64,000 bases of DNA from JALYRV01 sp036675475 (GCA_036675475.1 JAKFEY010000029.1:62001-126000); one strand, 5' to 3'; shown: positions 46,011 through 54,799, counted from the first letter of the stretch. Notes: generated from the letters alone by a model not told the origin. Translations and numbers: made by a program.

Positions 46011-46996
46011 GGCGTGGGTGCGGCGGCGCTGGCGTAGATCTGATCCATCAGGCGCTGATCTTCGATCGCGCGCTCGAGGCTCATCTCGGGCGCGCGCCCG
46101 CCGCGAATCGACGCCGCGAAGTCGCGATACATCGCCTGATAGCCGCGGATGTCGCGGAAGCCCGGAAAGATCACGCTGGGGAACCCGCTGCCGCGGGCGA
46201 TCACGAAGGCGCCGTTCGATTCAAACGTGATGATGCCCTTGCGGCCGAACAGCTTGGACAGACGCAGCCCCTTGAAGAGCGAGGGAATCTCGCGCGAGTA
46301 GTACAGCGAGCCCACCGCGCCGTTGTCGTACCGGAAGGCCGCCATCATGCTCTTCACGCGCTTGTCAGGGCCGTCTGCGGATGGCGCGGGCCGATAGCCC
46401 TGCACCGACACAATCTTCGGCCCGAGGCTGCCCGCGACGTGCAGCCAGTGGATGCCTTCCTCGAAGAACGCATCGCCGCCCGCCATGGCCTCGTCGTTGC
46501 GCCAGTCATCGGCCGTCTTCAGCCGCTTCGCAATCGTCGTGAAGTGCGCGAACACCATGTCGCCAATCACGCCGTCCGCGAGGAGCTTCCGCAGCGTGAC
46601 CGCCAGCGGCTTGTAATGATCGTTCTCACCGACGAGCACCACGCGTCCCGCGCGATCCCGCGCGGCGCGCACCGTCTCGTAGTCCGCCATCGTCAGGAAC
46701 GCCGGCTTCTCGACCAGGACGTGCTTGCCGGCGGCCAGCGCCTGCAGCGTCAGCGCGAGGTGAAACCGCGGCGGCACCGCCACCACGACTGCGTCAATGC
46801 CGGGGTCGTCGATGGCCGCGGTGTAATCGCCGTACGCGCACGCGCCGCGGAACTCGCGGCAGAACGCATCCGAGCGCGCCTGCTCGCGGCTCGCGTAGCC
46901 GCAGATGATGTCGCCGTTGAGCCGCGTGAGGTTGCGGCTGTGCACCCGTGTGATGAAGCCGCAGCCGAGAAACGCGATGCGGAGAGGTGGGGGCAA
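46007..46996 (-). CDS. Gfo/Idh/MocA family oxidoreductase
   Basis: A 329-residue sugar oxidoreductase. The nucleotide loop is LGCGFI near residue 10, the EKP motif is in VEKPAF near 99, and the EGIHWLH motif replaces the usual GxH-D block. No signal peptide. The start is TTG 46996, only six bases after TATAAT (47008-47003), so the transcript may start at the codon itself. It leads the three-gene Gfo-Idh/GMC/VOC operon. Confidence 0.88.
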   Translation of the reverse strand: MPPPLRIAFLGCGFITRVHSRNLTRLNGDIICGYASREQARSDAFCREFRGACAYGDYTAAIDDPGIDAVVVAVPPRFHLALTLQALAAGKHVLVEKPAFLTMADYETVRAARDRAGRVVLVGENDHYKPLAVTLRKLLADGVIGDMVFAHFTTIAKRLKTADDWRNDEAMAGGDAFFEEGIHWLHVAGSLGPKIVSVQGYRPAPSADGPDKRVKSMMAAFRYDNGAVGSLYYSREIPSLFKGLRLSKLFGRKGIITFESNGAFVIARGSGFPSVIFPGFRDIRGYQAMYRDFAASIRGGRAPEMSLERAIEDQRLMDQIYASAAAPTP

Positions 46997-47013
46997 GGCT
47001 CAATTATAGAGCC
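46997..47013 (-). promoter_or_regulatory. TATAAT -10 (47008-47003) inside a GGCTC/GAGCC palindrome
   Basis: The perfect TATAAT lies in the seven-base loop between inverted GGCTC arms (46997-47001 and 47009-47013). The start codon is six bases downstream. The palindrome could be a repressor operator over the promoter. Confidence 0.5.
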
Positions 47014-47026
47014 CTGCCCGGGGGTG

Positions 47027-47404
47027 TTACTTGATGATGGCGGTCGGCTTGCCGTTTTCGTACTTGAGCGTGATTTCCGACGCTTCGCAGAGGTTGAATT
47101 TCTCCCACTCCACTTCGTCCTTGTCCTCGTCGACGATCTTCAGATCCCAGGAGCAGGTGGTTTCGCTGCGCGAGAAGGTGATTTCCACTTCTTCGCCCGG
47201 CGCGAGCACGTCCTTGCCAAGCACATCCTCGCCCCACGCATCGTCAGTGGTGGGCGAGACGTAGATTTCCATGATCGTGTACTTGGTGCCGTTCACCAGG
47301 GTGAAGTCGAGCACGCGCCGCTGTGGGGACGACGCGGCCAGGGAGGGCGTGAGCGACACGGCAGCCAGGGCGCACGCCAGGATGGCGAACTTGATGCGTT
47401 TCAT
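47027..47404 (-). CDS. Small periplasmic protein of unknown function
   Basis: A 125-residue protein with a clear signal peptide (about 1-23). The mature part is rich in acidic residues and beta strands (DFTLVNGTKYTIMEIYVSP, then LAPGEEVEITFSR) and contains two Cys that could pair (TTCSWDLK, NLCEASE). Proteins like this are seen as single-domain secreted proteins in several Gram-negative phyla without a known role. A stem-loop occupies its upstream region. Confidence 0.8.
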   Translation of the reverse strand: MKRIKFAILACALAAVSLTPSLAASSPQRRVLDFTLVNGTKYTIMEIYVSPTTDDAWGEDVLGKDVLAPGEEVEITFSRSETTCSWDLKIVDEDKDEVEWEKFNLCEASEITLKYENGKPTAIIK

Positions 47405-47417
47405 TGTTCAGGGAGTC

Positions 47418-47461
47418 TCCTGCCTGCGCGGGTGTCCGGCATCGGACATGGCGAGGCAGGA
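47418..47461 (-). repeat. Stem-loop with nested TGTCCG/CGGACA arms upstream of the small periplasmic gene
   Basis: TCCTGCCT at 47418-47425 pairs with AGGCAGGA at 47454-47461, and inside it TGTCCG pairs with CGGACA. It lies 14-57 bases before the ATG of the 47404 gene, so it would be in its leader. No T-run follows. The inner CATGTCCGATG is shared with the 14538-14631 repeat. Confidence 0.55.
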
Positions 47462-47523
47462 GTCAGTGTAATCGAGACGACACTAGCGGCCAGTATGCGT
47501 AGCCTGGCCGATCGCAAAAATTT

Positions 47524-48909
47524 TCAGGCCGGCCGGCGGCCGCGAGGCCTGAAGCGCCCGCCGCGTGACGAGGGACGCGAGCCGCCCGGGCCAGGCGGGC
47601 GATGGCCACCCGGCCGCGATCCCTGCGGGCGCCCCGGCTGTGCCGGCTGCGATGGCATCGGGCGACCGCCGGCGGCCGCGGCCTTGCGGTCCTGCTTGGC
47701 GCGCGCGCGGGCGCGTTCCTCGGCCTTGCGCGCGCGAATCTCCGCGATGCGCTGCGCGTGTGGCACTTCCAGGCGCACACCCGCCGACTTGTAGTCGAAG
47801 TCGGGCAGCGTGACGCGCGGCAGGCCCTTGCCGATGGCCTTTTCAATCGCGCGCAGATCGCTTTCCTCGTCAGGCGCGACAAACGTGAACGCCTCGCCGG
47901 TCATTTCGGCGCGTCCCGTGCGGCCCACGCGATGAATATAGTCGGCCGGCGCCAGCGGCACGTCGAAATTGACGACGTGCGTGAGCGCTTCGACGTCGAT
48001 GCCGCGCGCGGCGATGTCGGTGGCGACGAGCACGGGGTAGCGGCCGGTCTTGAAGCCCGCGAGCGCGTCGGTGCGCTGGCCCTGCGATCGATTGCCGTGG
48101 ATGCGCTCGGCCGAAATCCTGTTGGCCACGAGAAACGCGTGCAGCCGGTTGGCGCGATGCTTCGTGCGCGTGAAGACGAGCGCCTGTTTCATGATGCCGC
48201 GCTTGAGCAGCTCGAGAAACAGCGTCGCTTTCAGGTGCTGCGGCACCGGATAAATCGCCTGCGTGATGCCCACGGCCGGCGCCGACTGCCGCTGCAGCGC
48301 GATCTGCACCGGATCTTTCAGCATGTCGTTGGCCAGCGCCCCAATCGGCCCCGGCATCGTCGCGCTGAAGAAGAGCGTCTGCCGGCGCGTGGGCAGCTGC
48401 TTGAGAATCCGCTTGATGTCGGGCAGGAAGCCCATGTCGAGCATGCGATCCGCCTCGTCGAGCACGAGCACTTCGATGCCCTGCAGCTTCGCGTACGGCG
48501 CGCGCATGTGATCGAGCAGGCGGCCGGGCGTGGCCACGAGGATGTCGACGCCGCTGCGGAAGGCATGCTCCTGCGGCCCCATGCCGACGCCGCCGAACAC
48601 GGCCGCGCCGGTGAGCGGCGTGTGCACCGCGAAGGCGTTGAAGTCCTCGAGAATCTGCGCGGCGAGCTCGCGCGTGGGCGTGAGGATCAGCGCGCGCGTC
48701 GTGCGGCGCGGCTTGTCCATCAGCCGGTGCATGATCGGCAGCAGGAACGCGGCCGTCTTGCCGCTGCCGGTTTGCGCGCAGGCGAGCAGGTCGCGGCCCT
48801 CGAGGGCGGGCGGCACCGCCTCGCTTTGAATGGGCGTCGGCTTCACGAAGCCGAGCTCCTTGACGCCTTTCTGCAGTGAGGGGTGAAGCTTAAGGGTTGC
48901 GAAGGGCAT
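47524..48909 (-). CDS. rhlE: DEAD-box ATP-dependent RNA helicase (RhlE type)
   Basis: A 461-residue helicase with Q motif (PTPIQSEAVP), motif I AQTGSGKT, PTRELAAQ, DEAD, SAT and HRVGRTGRA. The C-terminal 60 residues are a basic Arg/Gly/Pro tail typical of RhlE-like proteins, which remodel rRNA or mRNA structure. The start lies 20 bases inside the end of the upstream FMN reductase gene, an unusual depth of overlap but with good conservation from the first residues (LGFVKPTPIQ). Confidence 0.93.
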   Translation of the reverse strand: MPFATLKLHPSLQKGVKELGFVKPTPIQSEAVPPALEGRDLLACAQTGSGKTAAFLLPIMHRLMDKPRRTTRALILTPTRELAAQILEDFNAFAVHTPLTGAAVFGGVGMGPQEHAFRSGVDILVATPGRLLDHMRAPYAKLQGIEVLVLDEADRMLDMGFLPDIKRILKQLPTRRQTLFFSATMPGPIGALANDMLKDPVQIALQRQSAPAVGITQAIYPVPQHLKATLFLELLKRGIMKQALVFTRTKHRANRLHAFLVANRISAERIHGNRSQGQRTDALAGFKTGRYPVLVATDIAARGIDVEALTHVVNFDVPLAPADYIHRVGRTGRAEMTGEAFTFVAPDEESDLRAIEKAIGKGLPRVTLPDFDYKSAGVRLEVPHAQRIAEIRARKAEERARARAKQDRKAAAAGGRPMPSQPAQPGRPQGSRPGGHRPPGPGGSRPSSRGGRFRPRGRRPA

Positions 48910-49450
48910 GAAGGGCTTTCGTCCAGCGGGCGAGCTCGTCGAGCATCAGCTCCGCCGATTTCGTGTGCTTCTCGTCGGCCTTGAACGTCCCGTTCTCGAC
49001 GAGTTTGACAATGAACGGGATGGCGACGGCTTCGACCATCGGCATGATCTTGAATGTGGTGAGGATCGTTTTCGTGTGCTGCACCGAGCGGAGACCGCCC
49101 GACACGCCGCCGTAGCTGACAAAGCCGGCCGGCTTGTAGTTCCACTCCTGGTAGACGTGGTCGAGCGCGTTGATGAGCGCCGGCGGCGCGCCGAAGTTGT
49201 ACTCGGGCGTCACGATCGCGAACGCGTCGCAGGCCTCGACCGCGGCGCTCCACTGCTTCGTCTTTTCCTGCGTGTACTTCTTCAGCCGCGGATGGTTCGA
49301 CTCGCTCAGCATGGGCAGATCCCATGTCTTCAAATCGAGCATCTCGACCTCGAACACGCCGTGGGTGCGCGCCGCCGCCGCGAACCAGTCGGCCACCGGC
49401 CCGCCGGCGCGTCCCTCCCGGACACTCGCCACGATCACGCCGAGCTTCAT
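48890..49450 (-). CDS. NADPH-dependent FMN reductase family protein
   Basis: A 186-residue flavodoxin-like reductase. The FMN-binding loop (VIVASVREGRAGGP) is at the N-terminus and PEYNFGAPPALINALDHV holds the second conserved block. It reduces flavins or quinones with NADPH in the cytoplasm. ATG 49450 was preferred over the longer frame because family similarity starts at MKLGVIVAS. It overlaps the helicase start by 20 bases. Confidence 0.9.
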   Translation of the reverse strand: MKLGVIVASVREGRAGGPVADWFAAAARTHGVFEVEMLDLKTWDLPMLSESNHPRLKKYTQEKTKQWSAAVEACDAFAIVTPEYNFGAPPALINALDHVYQEWNYKPAGFVSYGGVSGGLRSVQHTKTILTTFKIMPMVEAVAIPFIVKLVENGTFKADEKHTKSAELMLDELARWTKALHALRNP

Positions 49451-49490
49451 GCGCGGCTCCCTCGTGCGCGGCTCCATTTACAATTTACGT

Positions 49491-50066
49491 TCACGCGCGC
49501 CCCGCGAACTCGCGCGTTTCGGTGGCGACCTTGATCTTCTCGCCCGCCTTGATGAACAGCGGCACGCGAATCTCCATGCCGGTTTCGAGCGTCGCCACTT
49601 TCGTGACCGATCCGCTGGCCGTGTCGCCGCGCGCGCCCTGCTCGGTGTCCGTGACGGTCAGCTCGACGTGCGTCGGAAAGTTCAGGCCGATCGGATTGCC
49701 GTTGAACTTCTGCACGTCGATGATCACGTTGTCGACCAGCAGATCCTTGCCGTCGCCCACCATCTCGGGCCGCAGCGTCAGCGTGTCGTAGGTCTGCTGG
49801 TCCATGAAGTGGAAGCCGTCGGCGTCGGCATAGAGATACGACGCGCTGACCGTTTCGAGGTCGGGCTCGCCGAACTTCTCGCCCGCCTTGAACGTCTTGT
49901 CGAACACCGCGCGGGTCAGCAGGTTGCGCATCTTGATGCGCACCAGCGTCTGGCCGCCGCGCGCGGTCGGACGCGAAATCTCAACCTCGAGGGCGTGGTA
50001 CGGCGCCCCCTCGAGCTCGAAGAACATCTTCCGCTTGATATTGATTGCCTCGATCAGCGCAGCCAT
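49491..50066 (-). CDS. efp: Elongation factor P family protein
   Basis: A 191-residue three-domain EF-P. The loop that reaches the ribosomal peptidyl-transferase centre reads PTARGGQTLV, with Arg in place of the Lys that E. coli EF-P beta-lysylates. The Ala-Arg-Gly pattern is closer to EfpL/YeiP-type loops, while RIKMRNLLT and the C-terminal domain (VPLFIKAGEKIKV) are EF-P-like. EF-P relieves stalling at proline runs. ATG 50066 is preceded by TACGAT (50080-50075) at eight bases, a likely leaderless start. Confidence 0.93.
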   Translation of the reverse strand: MAALIEAINIKRKMFFELEGAPYHALEVEISRPTARGGQTLVRIKMRNLLTRAVFDKTFKAGEKFGEPDLETVSASYLYADADGFHFMDQQTYDTLTLRPEMVGDGKDLLVDNVIIDVQKFNGNPIGLNFPTHVELTVTDTEQGARGDTASGSVTKVATLETGMEIRVPLFIKAGEKIKVATETREFAGRA

Positions 50067-50074
50067 AAACCTCA

Positions 50075-50080
50075 ATCGTA
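50075..50080 (-). promoter_or_regulatory. TACGAT -10, 8 bases before the EF-P ATG (50066)
   Basis: Leaderless placement for a highly expressed housekeeping gene. Confidence 0.5.
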
Positions 50081-50113
50081 ACCCTTTGGGCCATCCTGCC
50101 GATATAGGCATCG

Positions 50114-50584
50114 ATGTCCGAATTCAGGTTCGAGAAGATTCGGGTGCCGGCGGAGCTCAGCCTGGCGGACGGCAGCACGGTGGCGGGTACGTTTTTCGTG
50201 GCCGGGTCGGCCTTCGACCATGACGGGCCCGAGCGGGTGTCCGACGTGCTCAACGGGCGCCACGGCTTCTTCCCGTTTCAGCGCCAGGACGGCACCACGG
50301 CCCAGTACAACCGCGGACAGGTGGTCGCGGTGACGCTTGGTGCCGGGGTCGACGAGGCCCAGGCCGATCCGGGGTACCGGGTGGCGAAGCACCGCCGTGT
50401 GGCCGTGCGGCTCTCGAGCGGCAACACCCTGACCGGCACCGTCCCGATTTACCGGCCTCCGGGCCACGACCGGCTGAGCGACTACGCGCAGACCGGCGAA
50501 CAGTTTCGCTACCTCGTCACGCCCCAGCGGACGCTTCTCGTCAACGCCACGCACATCGTGGAACTCACGGAGCTTGCCGACTGA
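50114..50584 (+). CDS. Hypothetical protein upstream of pilT
   Basis: A 156-residue protein without signal peptide or membrane segments. Its first residues alternate hydrophobic and polar (FRFEKIRVPAELSLADGSTVAGTFF), suggesting a small beta domain, and a second similar strand set is at 95-120 (VAVRLSSGNTLTGTV). I know no function. The stop overlaps the pilT ATG by one base (TGATG), so it is co-expressed with the twitching-motility ATPase. Confidence 0.75.
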   Translation: MSEFRFEKIRVPAELSLADGSTVAGTFFVAGSAFDHDGPERVSDVLNGRHGFFPFQRQDGTTAQYNRGQVVAVTLGAGVDEAQADPGYRVAKHRRVAVRLSSGNTLTGTVPIYRPPGHDRLSDYAQTGEQFRYLVTPQRTLLVNATHIVELTELAD

Positions 50585-51696
50585 TGGCCGACGCCGCAAT
50601 CGATCGTTTGTTCACCCTGATGACCGCCGCCGGCGCGTCCGACCTGCACTTGTCGGTCGGCATGCCGCCCATGATTCGCAAGGACGGCCAGATCGCGCCG
50701 CTCGAACCTGGCGCGCCCCCGCTCGACGCGGCCGCCATGACGGCGCTGCTCGATCCGATCATGCCGCCGGCCAACCGCGAGGAGTTCGCGCGGCGCCACG
50801 ACACGGACTTCGCGTACGAGATTCAGGGCCTCGCGAGGTTCCGCAGCAACGCCTTCATGGACCGCAAGGGTCCCGGCGCCGTCTTCCGCGTCATCCCCTC
50901 GAAGATTCTCACGGCCGAAGACCTGAACCTCTCGCCGTTCATCCTGAAACTCTGTCGGCTGCACAAGGGGCTCGTGCTCGTCACCGGCCCCACCGGCTCG
51001 GGCAAGTCGACGACGCTCTGCGCGATGGTGGATTACATCAACCGCACGCGCACCGACCACATCATCACGATCGAAGACCCGATCGAGTTCGTGCACGAGA
51101 ACAAGGCGTGCCTGATGAACCAGCGCGAAGTGCACACGCACACCGACTCGTTCAAGGACGCCCTGCGCGCCGCGCTCCGCGAAGACCCCGACATCGTCCT
51201 CGTCGGCGAGATGCGCGACCTCGAGACGGTGCACATCGCGATCGAGACGGCCGAGACGGGGCACCTGGTGTTCGGCACGCTGCACACGACGACGGCGGCG
51301 TCGACGGTGGATCGCGTGATCGATCAGTTTCCAACCGATCGGCAGGCGCAGATCCGGATCATGCTGTCGGAATCGCTGCGCGGCGTGATTGCGCAGACGC
51401 TGTGCCGCAAGATCGGCGGCGGCCGCATCGCGGCGCTGGAAGTGCTGATCGTGACGCCGGCCGTGAGCAACCTGATTCGCGAAGGCAAGACGTTCCAGAT
51501 TCCCTCGATCATGCAGGTGGGCAAGGCCCAGGGCATGGTGAGTCTCAACGACTCGCTGATGGAGCTCGTGACGAAGAAGCTCGTGGCGCCGGAAGAGGCC
51601 TACAGCAAGGCCGTGGACAAGCCCGGCTTCGAAGGCCTGTTGAAGCGCGCCGGCATCAACACGGCGTTCACCGCCGCCGCAGCCGCCAACGGGTAG
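50584..51696 (+). CDS. pilT: Type IV pilus retraction ATPase, PilT/PilU family
   Basis: A 370-residue ATPase. Walker A is GPTGSGKS at 135-142, the Asp box is TIEDPIEF, Walker B is DPDIVLVGEMRD and the His box is HLVFGTLHT. Near the C-terminus NLIREGK resembles the PilT AIRNLIRE motif. It drives pilus disassembly at the inner membrane, supporting twitching motility or DNA uptake. No other pilus genes are in the window. Confidence 0.93.
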   Translation: MADAAIDRLFTLMTAAGASDLHLSVGMPPMIRKDGQIAPLEPGAPPLDAAAMTALLDPIMPPANREEFARRHDTDFAYEIQGLARFRSNAFMDRKGPGAVFRVIPSKILTAEDLNLSPFILKLCRLHKGLVLVTGPTGSGKSTTLCAMVDYINRTRTDHIITIEDPIEFVHENKACLMNQREVHTHTDSFKDALRAALREDPDIVLVGEMRDLETVHIAIETAETGHLVFGTLHTTTAASTVDRVIDQFPTDRQAQIRIMLSESLRGVIAQTLCRKIGGGRIAALEVLIVTPAVSNLIREGKTFQIPSIMQVGKAQGMVSLNDSLMELVTKKLVAPEEAYSKAVDKPGFEGLLKRAGINTAFTAAAAANG

Positions 51697-51703
51697 CGCC
51701 GGA

Positions 51704-52891
51704 TCACGACCACTTCTCGGGCATGGCGGCCGGCTGGGCGAACCGGCCGAGCCGCCACTCGTCCGGGACGCCGCCCCCGGACATCGCTGCCGCAATCACC
51801 TCGCCCATTGCCGGTCCCATCTTGAAGCCGTGGCCCGAGCCGCCGCCGGCAATCCACACGTTGTCTGAGCCGGGATGGCGATCGAGGATGAAGTGCGCGT
51901 CCGGCGAGGCTTCGTACTGACACACCTCGCCGCCCAGCAGCGGCGCGCCGGCTAGCGCGGGGAAGCGGCGCGCGAGAAACGCGCGGGCGCGATCGATGCC
52001 CTCCGGCGTCAGATCGCGCGAGCCACTGGTGGGATCGAACGGCGCGCCTGACGTGTCGTCGGCCACCTTGAAGCCGCGATGCGCGTGGTCCGGAATGCCG
52101 TAGAAAATGCGCTCGCCCATATCGAGCCACACCGGCAGTTCACTGTCAGAGAAACGCGTGTCGCCCGCGGGCGTGCCGAAGTAATAGACCTCCTGCCGCG
52201 TGGGCGCGATGCGCGCGCCGATGACATCCGGAAACAGTTCGCCGAGCCAGGGGCCGCACGCGAACAGGAAGGCGTCGGCCTCGAGCGTGCCGCCGCCGGC
52301 CAGCGGCAGCGCGCGCAACGGCCCGCCGTTGATCCGCACGGGCGCGCCGACCGCGGCCGTGCGCACCGTGCCGCCTTCGGCCGCCACGCGCGCGGCGACG
52401 TGCGCGCACGCGCGCCTCGCGTGCAGATAGCCGGCGCCGGGCTCGAACAGTGCGGACGACACGCCGTCACACGCCAGCTGCGGATAGCGCGCCGACGTCT
52501 CGGCCGGCGAGAGCCATTCGAACGGCAGTCCTTCGGCCTCGAGCGCGTCGGCCGACGCCCGGCCGAACACGTCATCACCTTCGAACAGCCACAGCGCGCC
52601 GGCAGGCGTGAACAGTTCGCCGTGAAACTGGCGGTCGTGCTCGCGCCAGAGCGCAAGCGCCCGCGTCGCGAGGCGTGTGTAGATCGCGCGCGTGCCGTAC
52701 GTGGCGCGCATGACGCGCGTGTCGCCACCGGAGCTCGCGCGGGCGTTGCCCGGGCCCCACGCGTCGATCAGCGTCACGCGCGCGCCAGCCCTCGCGAGCG
52801 TGAGGGCCGCCCATCCGCCGAACGCCCCGGCGCCCACCACGGCCACCCGGACGTCGCGCATCGGCCGGATACTGCCGAGGTCGGGCTTCAT
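51704..52891 (-). CDS. FAD-dependent amine oxidase of the monomeric sarcosine oxidase/N-methyltryptophan oxidase family
   Basis: A 395-residue flavoprotein. The FAD loop VVGAGAFGG lies near residue 18. The region GGEVCQYEASPDAHFILDRHP contains the Cys that carries covalent FAD in this family, followed by the GHGFKMGPAMGE block. It oxidises a secondary amine such as an N-methyl amino acid. The start is ATG 52891; ATG 52861, nearer the Rossmann fold, is an alternative. It is convergent with pilT. Confidence 0.9.
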   Translation of the reverse strand: MKPDLGSIRPMRDVRVAVVGAGAFGGWAALTLARAGARVTLIDAWGPGNARASSGGDTRVMRATYGTRAIYTRLATRALALWREHDRQFHGELFTPAGALWLFEGDDVFGRASADALEAEGLPFEWLSPAETSARYPQLACDGVSSALFEPGAGYLHARRACAHVAARVAAEGGTVRTAAVGAPVRINGGPLRALPLAGGGTLEADAFLFACGPWLGELFPDVIGARIAPTRQEVYYFGTPAGDTRFSDSELPVWLDMGERIFYGIPDHAHRGFKVADDTSGAPFDPTSGSRDLTPEGIDRARAFLARRFPALAGAPLLGGEVCQYEASPDAHFILDRHPGSDNVWIAGGGSGHGFKMGPAMGEVIAAAMSGGGVPDEWRLGRFAQPAAMPEKWS

Positions 52892-53028
52892 AAACCCACG
52901 TCAAAAAAAGAGTTAGCTAAGCTCAGCATTGTTCGATACCGTACAGGAATGGCCAAGTGCCGCTGTGATAGCTTTCGGGCCATCGCGTCGTGACCAACTT
53001 CGTTCCGTCTGAAGGCAGCGCAGGACAG

Positions 53029-53730
53029 ATGACCGGCAACCGGCTGCTGACGCTTCTGCCGCCGCACGATCTCGCCCGCCTGATGCCGCGCATGACGCGG
53101 GTGCCGATGACGCGCAAGCGCGTCCTGCACAAGGGCGGCGAGCCTATCCGTGAAGTGTATTTCCCCAACGACGGCGTCTGCTCGATGACCACGGTCATGC
53201 GCGACGGCCGCATGGTGGAAGTCGCCACGATTGGCAGTGAGGGCATGGTCGGCCTCAACGCCATCTTCGGCCGCGAAACGATCAACAGCGAATCGCTCGT
53301 GCAGGTGCCCGGCACGGACGCCTGGGCGCTCGATGTCGACGACTTTCGCGCGGAGCTCGAGCAAAGCACCGCGCTCGCGATGATCGTGAACCGCTATCTG
53401 CAGGGCTTTCTCGTGATGGTGCTGCAGTCGACCGCCTGCAACAGCCTGCACTCGGCCGAAGAGCGATGCGCGCGCTGGCTGCTGATGACGCGCGATCGCG
53501 TCGGGGCGCCGGAATTCCCGATGACGCAGGAGCTGCTCGCCGTCATGCTGGGCGTGCGCCGGCCAACCGTCACCCTCATCGTGCAGAAACTCAGTCAGCG
53601 CGGTTTCGTCCGCTATTCGCGCGGGCGCCTCGCGATTGCCGACGCCCCCGGGCTCGAACGCGTGTCGTGCGAGTGCTACGCGACCGTGCGCGCGGAATTC
53701 GATCGGCTGCTCGCGCCGCTCGCCATCTAG
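53029..53730 (+). CDS. Crp/Fnr family transcriptional regulator
   Basis: A 233-residue regulator: an N-terminal cyclic-nucleotide-binding-like beta barrel (YFPNDGVCSMTTV, IGSEGMVGL) and a C-terminal winged helix with recognition helix around GVRRPTVTLIVQKL. The Cys residues are not arranged as in Fnr, so oxygen sensing by an iron-sulphur cluster is unlikely. ATG 53029 has an AGGA three bases upstream; GTG 52990 would add 13 residues. It is divergent from the amine-oxidase gene. Confidence 0.88.
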   Translation: MTGNRLLTLLPPHDLARLMPRMTRVPMTRKRVLHKGGEPIREVYFPNDGVCSMTTVMRDGRMVEVATIGSEGMVGLNAIFGRETINSESLVQVPGTDAWALDVDDFRAELEQSTALAMIVNRYLQGFLVMVLQSTACNSLHSAEERCARWLLMTRDRVGAPEFPMTQELLAVMLGVRRPTVTLIVQKLSQRGFVRYSRGRLAIADAPGLERVSCECYATVRAEFDRLLAPLAI

Positions 53731-53744
53731 GCTCCTCCCTTCCG

Positions 53745-53760
53745 CCCGGGAACCCCCGGG
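53745..53760 (+). terminator. Short GC hairpin after the Crp/Fnr gene
   Basis: CCCGGG at 53745-53750 and 53755-53760 can pair around a four-base loop. It lies 14 bases after the stop. There is no T-run, so terminator function is uncertain. Confidence 0.3.
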
Positions 53761-53815
53761 GTCCAATCGGCGTATCCTGTGAGAGCCGCCACCCTGCCTG
53801 CTCGAGGTCCATTTC

Positions 53816-54799
53816 ATGATTGGCCTGTTCCTGCTGCTTCTGCTGCCTCCGGCCGCGCTTCCTCCTGTTGATCCCGCGCCGCAGGCCCAGGTCCGGGAGA
53901 CGGACCTCGATGCCCTGATGGCCCGCGCGCTGAAGCATCGCGCCGACGCGTGGAAGACGATGGAGCAGTACATCCTGAATGAGCGGGAGCAGTTCGAGCT
54001 GCGCGGCCCGCTCGGCGTGCCGCTGTTCGGCGAGCGGCGCGACTTCACGTGGTTCGTCCGCGACGGCTACTTCGTGCGCAGCCCGCTCGCGTTCAACGGC
54101 GTGACGATTGGCGCCGAGACGCGGCGCGAGTACGAAGAGCGCTGGCTGAAGCGCGAGCAGGAGCGCGAAAAGGCCAAGGCCGAGAAGGCCGCGAAAGCGG
54201 CGCCCGGTGCGCCCGCCGCGCCGGAGCCGCCGGCCGACGTCGACGCCTTCGTCAAGCAGACGTCCGAGCCGCGCTTCATTTCGGCCGCGTACTTCCTCGA
54301 CTTCAAGTTCGAGCCGGGCAACTACTACGTGGCCGGCCGCGACACCTACGAAGGCCGGCCGGTCGTGAAGGTGGAGTACTTTCCGCGCCGGCTCTTCGCC
54401 GACAGCGAGGCGGAGGCCGCGCGCAAACGCGAGCGCGGGGCGCGGCGGCGGCGCGAGGGACGCGAGGACAGGGACGTCAGCTTCGACGCGCAGATGAACA
54501 AAGTGGCGCGCATCACGCTCTGGGTGGACGAGGAGCGCGCCATGATCCTGAAGTACGTCTTCGAGAACGTCGACTTTGATTTCCTCCCCGCGCAGTGGCT
54601 GGTGCGCATCGAGGACGTGCGCGCCGAGATGGAGATGGCGCAGCCGTTTCCCGGCGTCTGGATGCCGAAGGACATGGGCATGCGCGTCGCGGTCACGCTG
54701 GCCAACGGCACCTACGACCTGCGCTACGCCCTGTCGTTCTACGACTTCCGCATGGGCGACGTGAAGAGCCGCATCCGCTTCGACGGGAGGCGGCCGTGA
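53816..54799 (+). CDS. Hypothetical exported protein paired with an Omp85-like protein
   Basis: A 327-residue protein with a short hydrophobic N-terminal signal (about 1-18). The charged middle (about 105-145) is Lys/Glu/Ala-rich and probably extended or coiled. The flanking parts form beta-rich blocks (EQYILNEREQFEL, then ITLWVDEERAMILKYVFENV) resembling outer-membrane lipoprotein-sorting (LolA-like) folds. Its stop overlaps the Omp85 GTG (GTGA), so the two products likely act together at the outer membrane. TATCCT (53773-53778) gives a possible leadered promoter. Confidence 0.75.
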   Translation: MIGLFLLLLLPPAALPPVDPAPQAQVRETDLDALMARALKHRADAWKTMEQYILNEREQFELRGPLGVPLFGERRDFTWFVRDGYFVRSPLAFNGVTIGAETRREYEERWLKREQEREKAKAEKAAKAAPGAPAAPEPPADVDAFVKQTSEPRFISAAYFLDFKFEPGNYYVAGRDTYEGRPVVKVEYFPRRLFADSEAEAARKRERGARRRREGREDRDVSFDAQMNKVARITLWVDEERAMILKYVFENVDFDFLPAQWLVRIEDVRAEMEMAQPFPGVWMPKDMGMRVAVTLANGTYDLRYALSFYDFRMGDVKSRIRFDGRRP

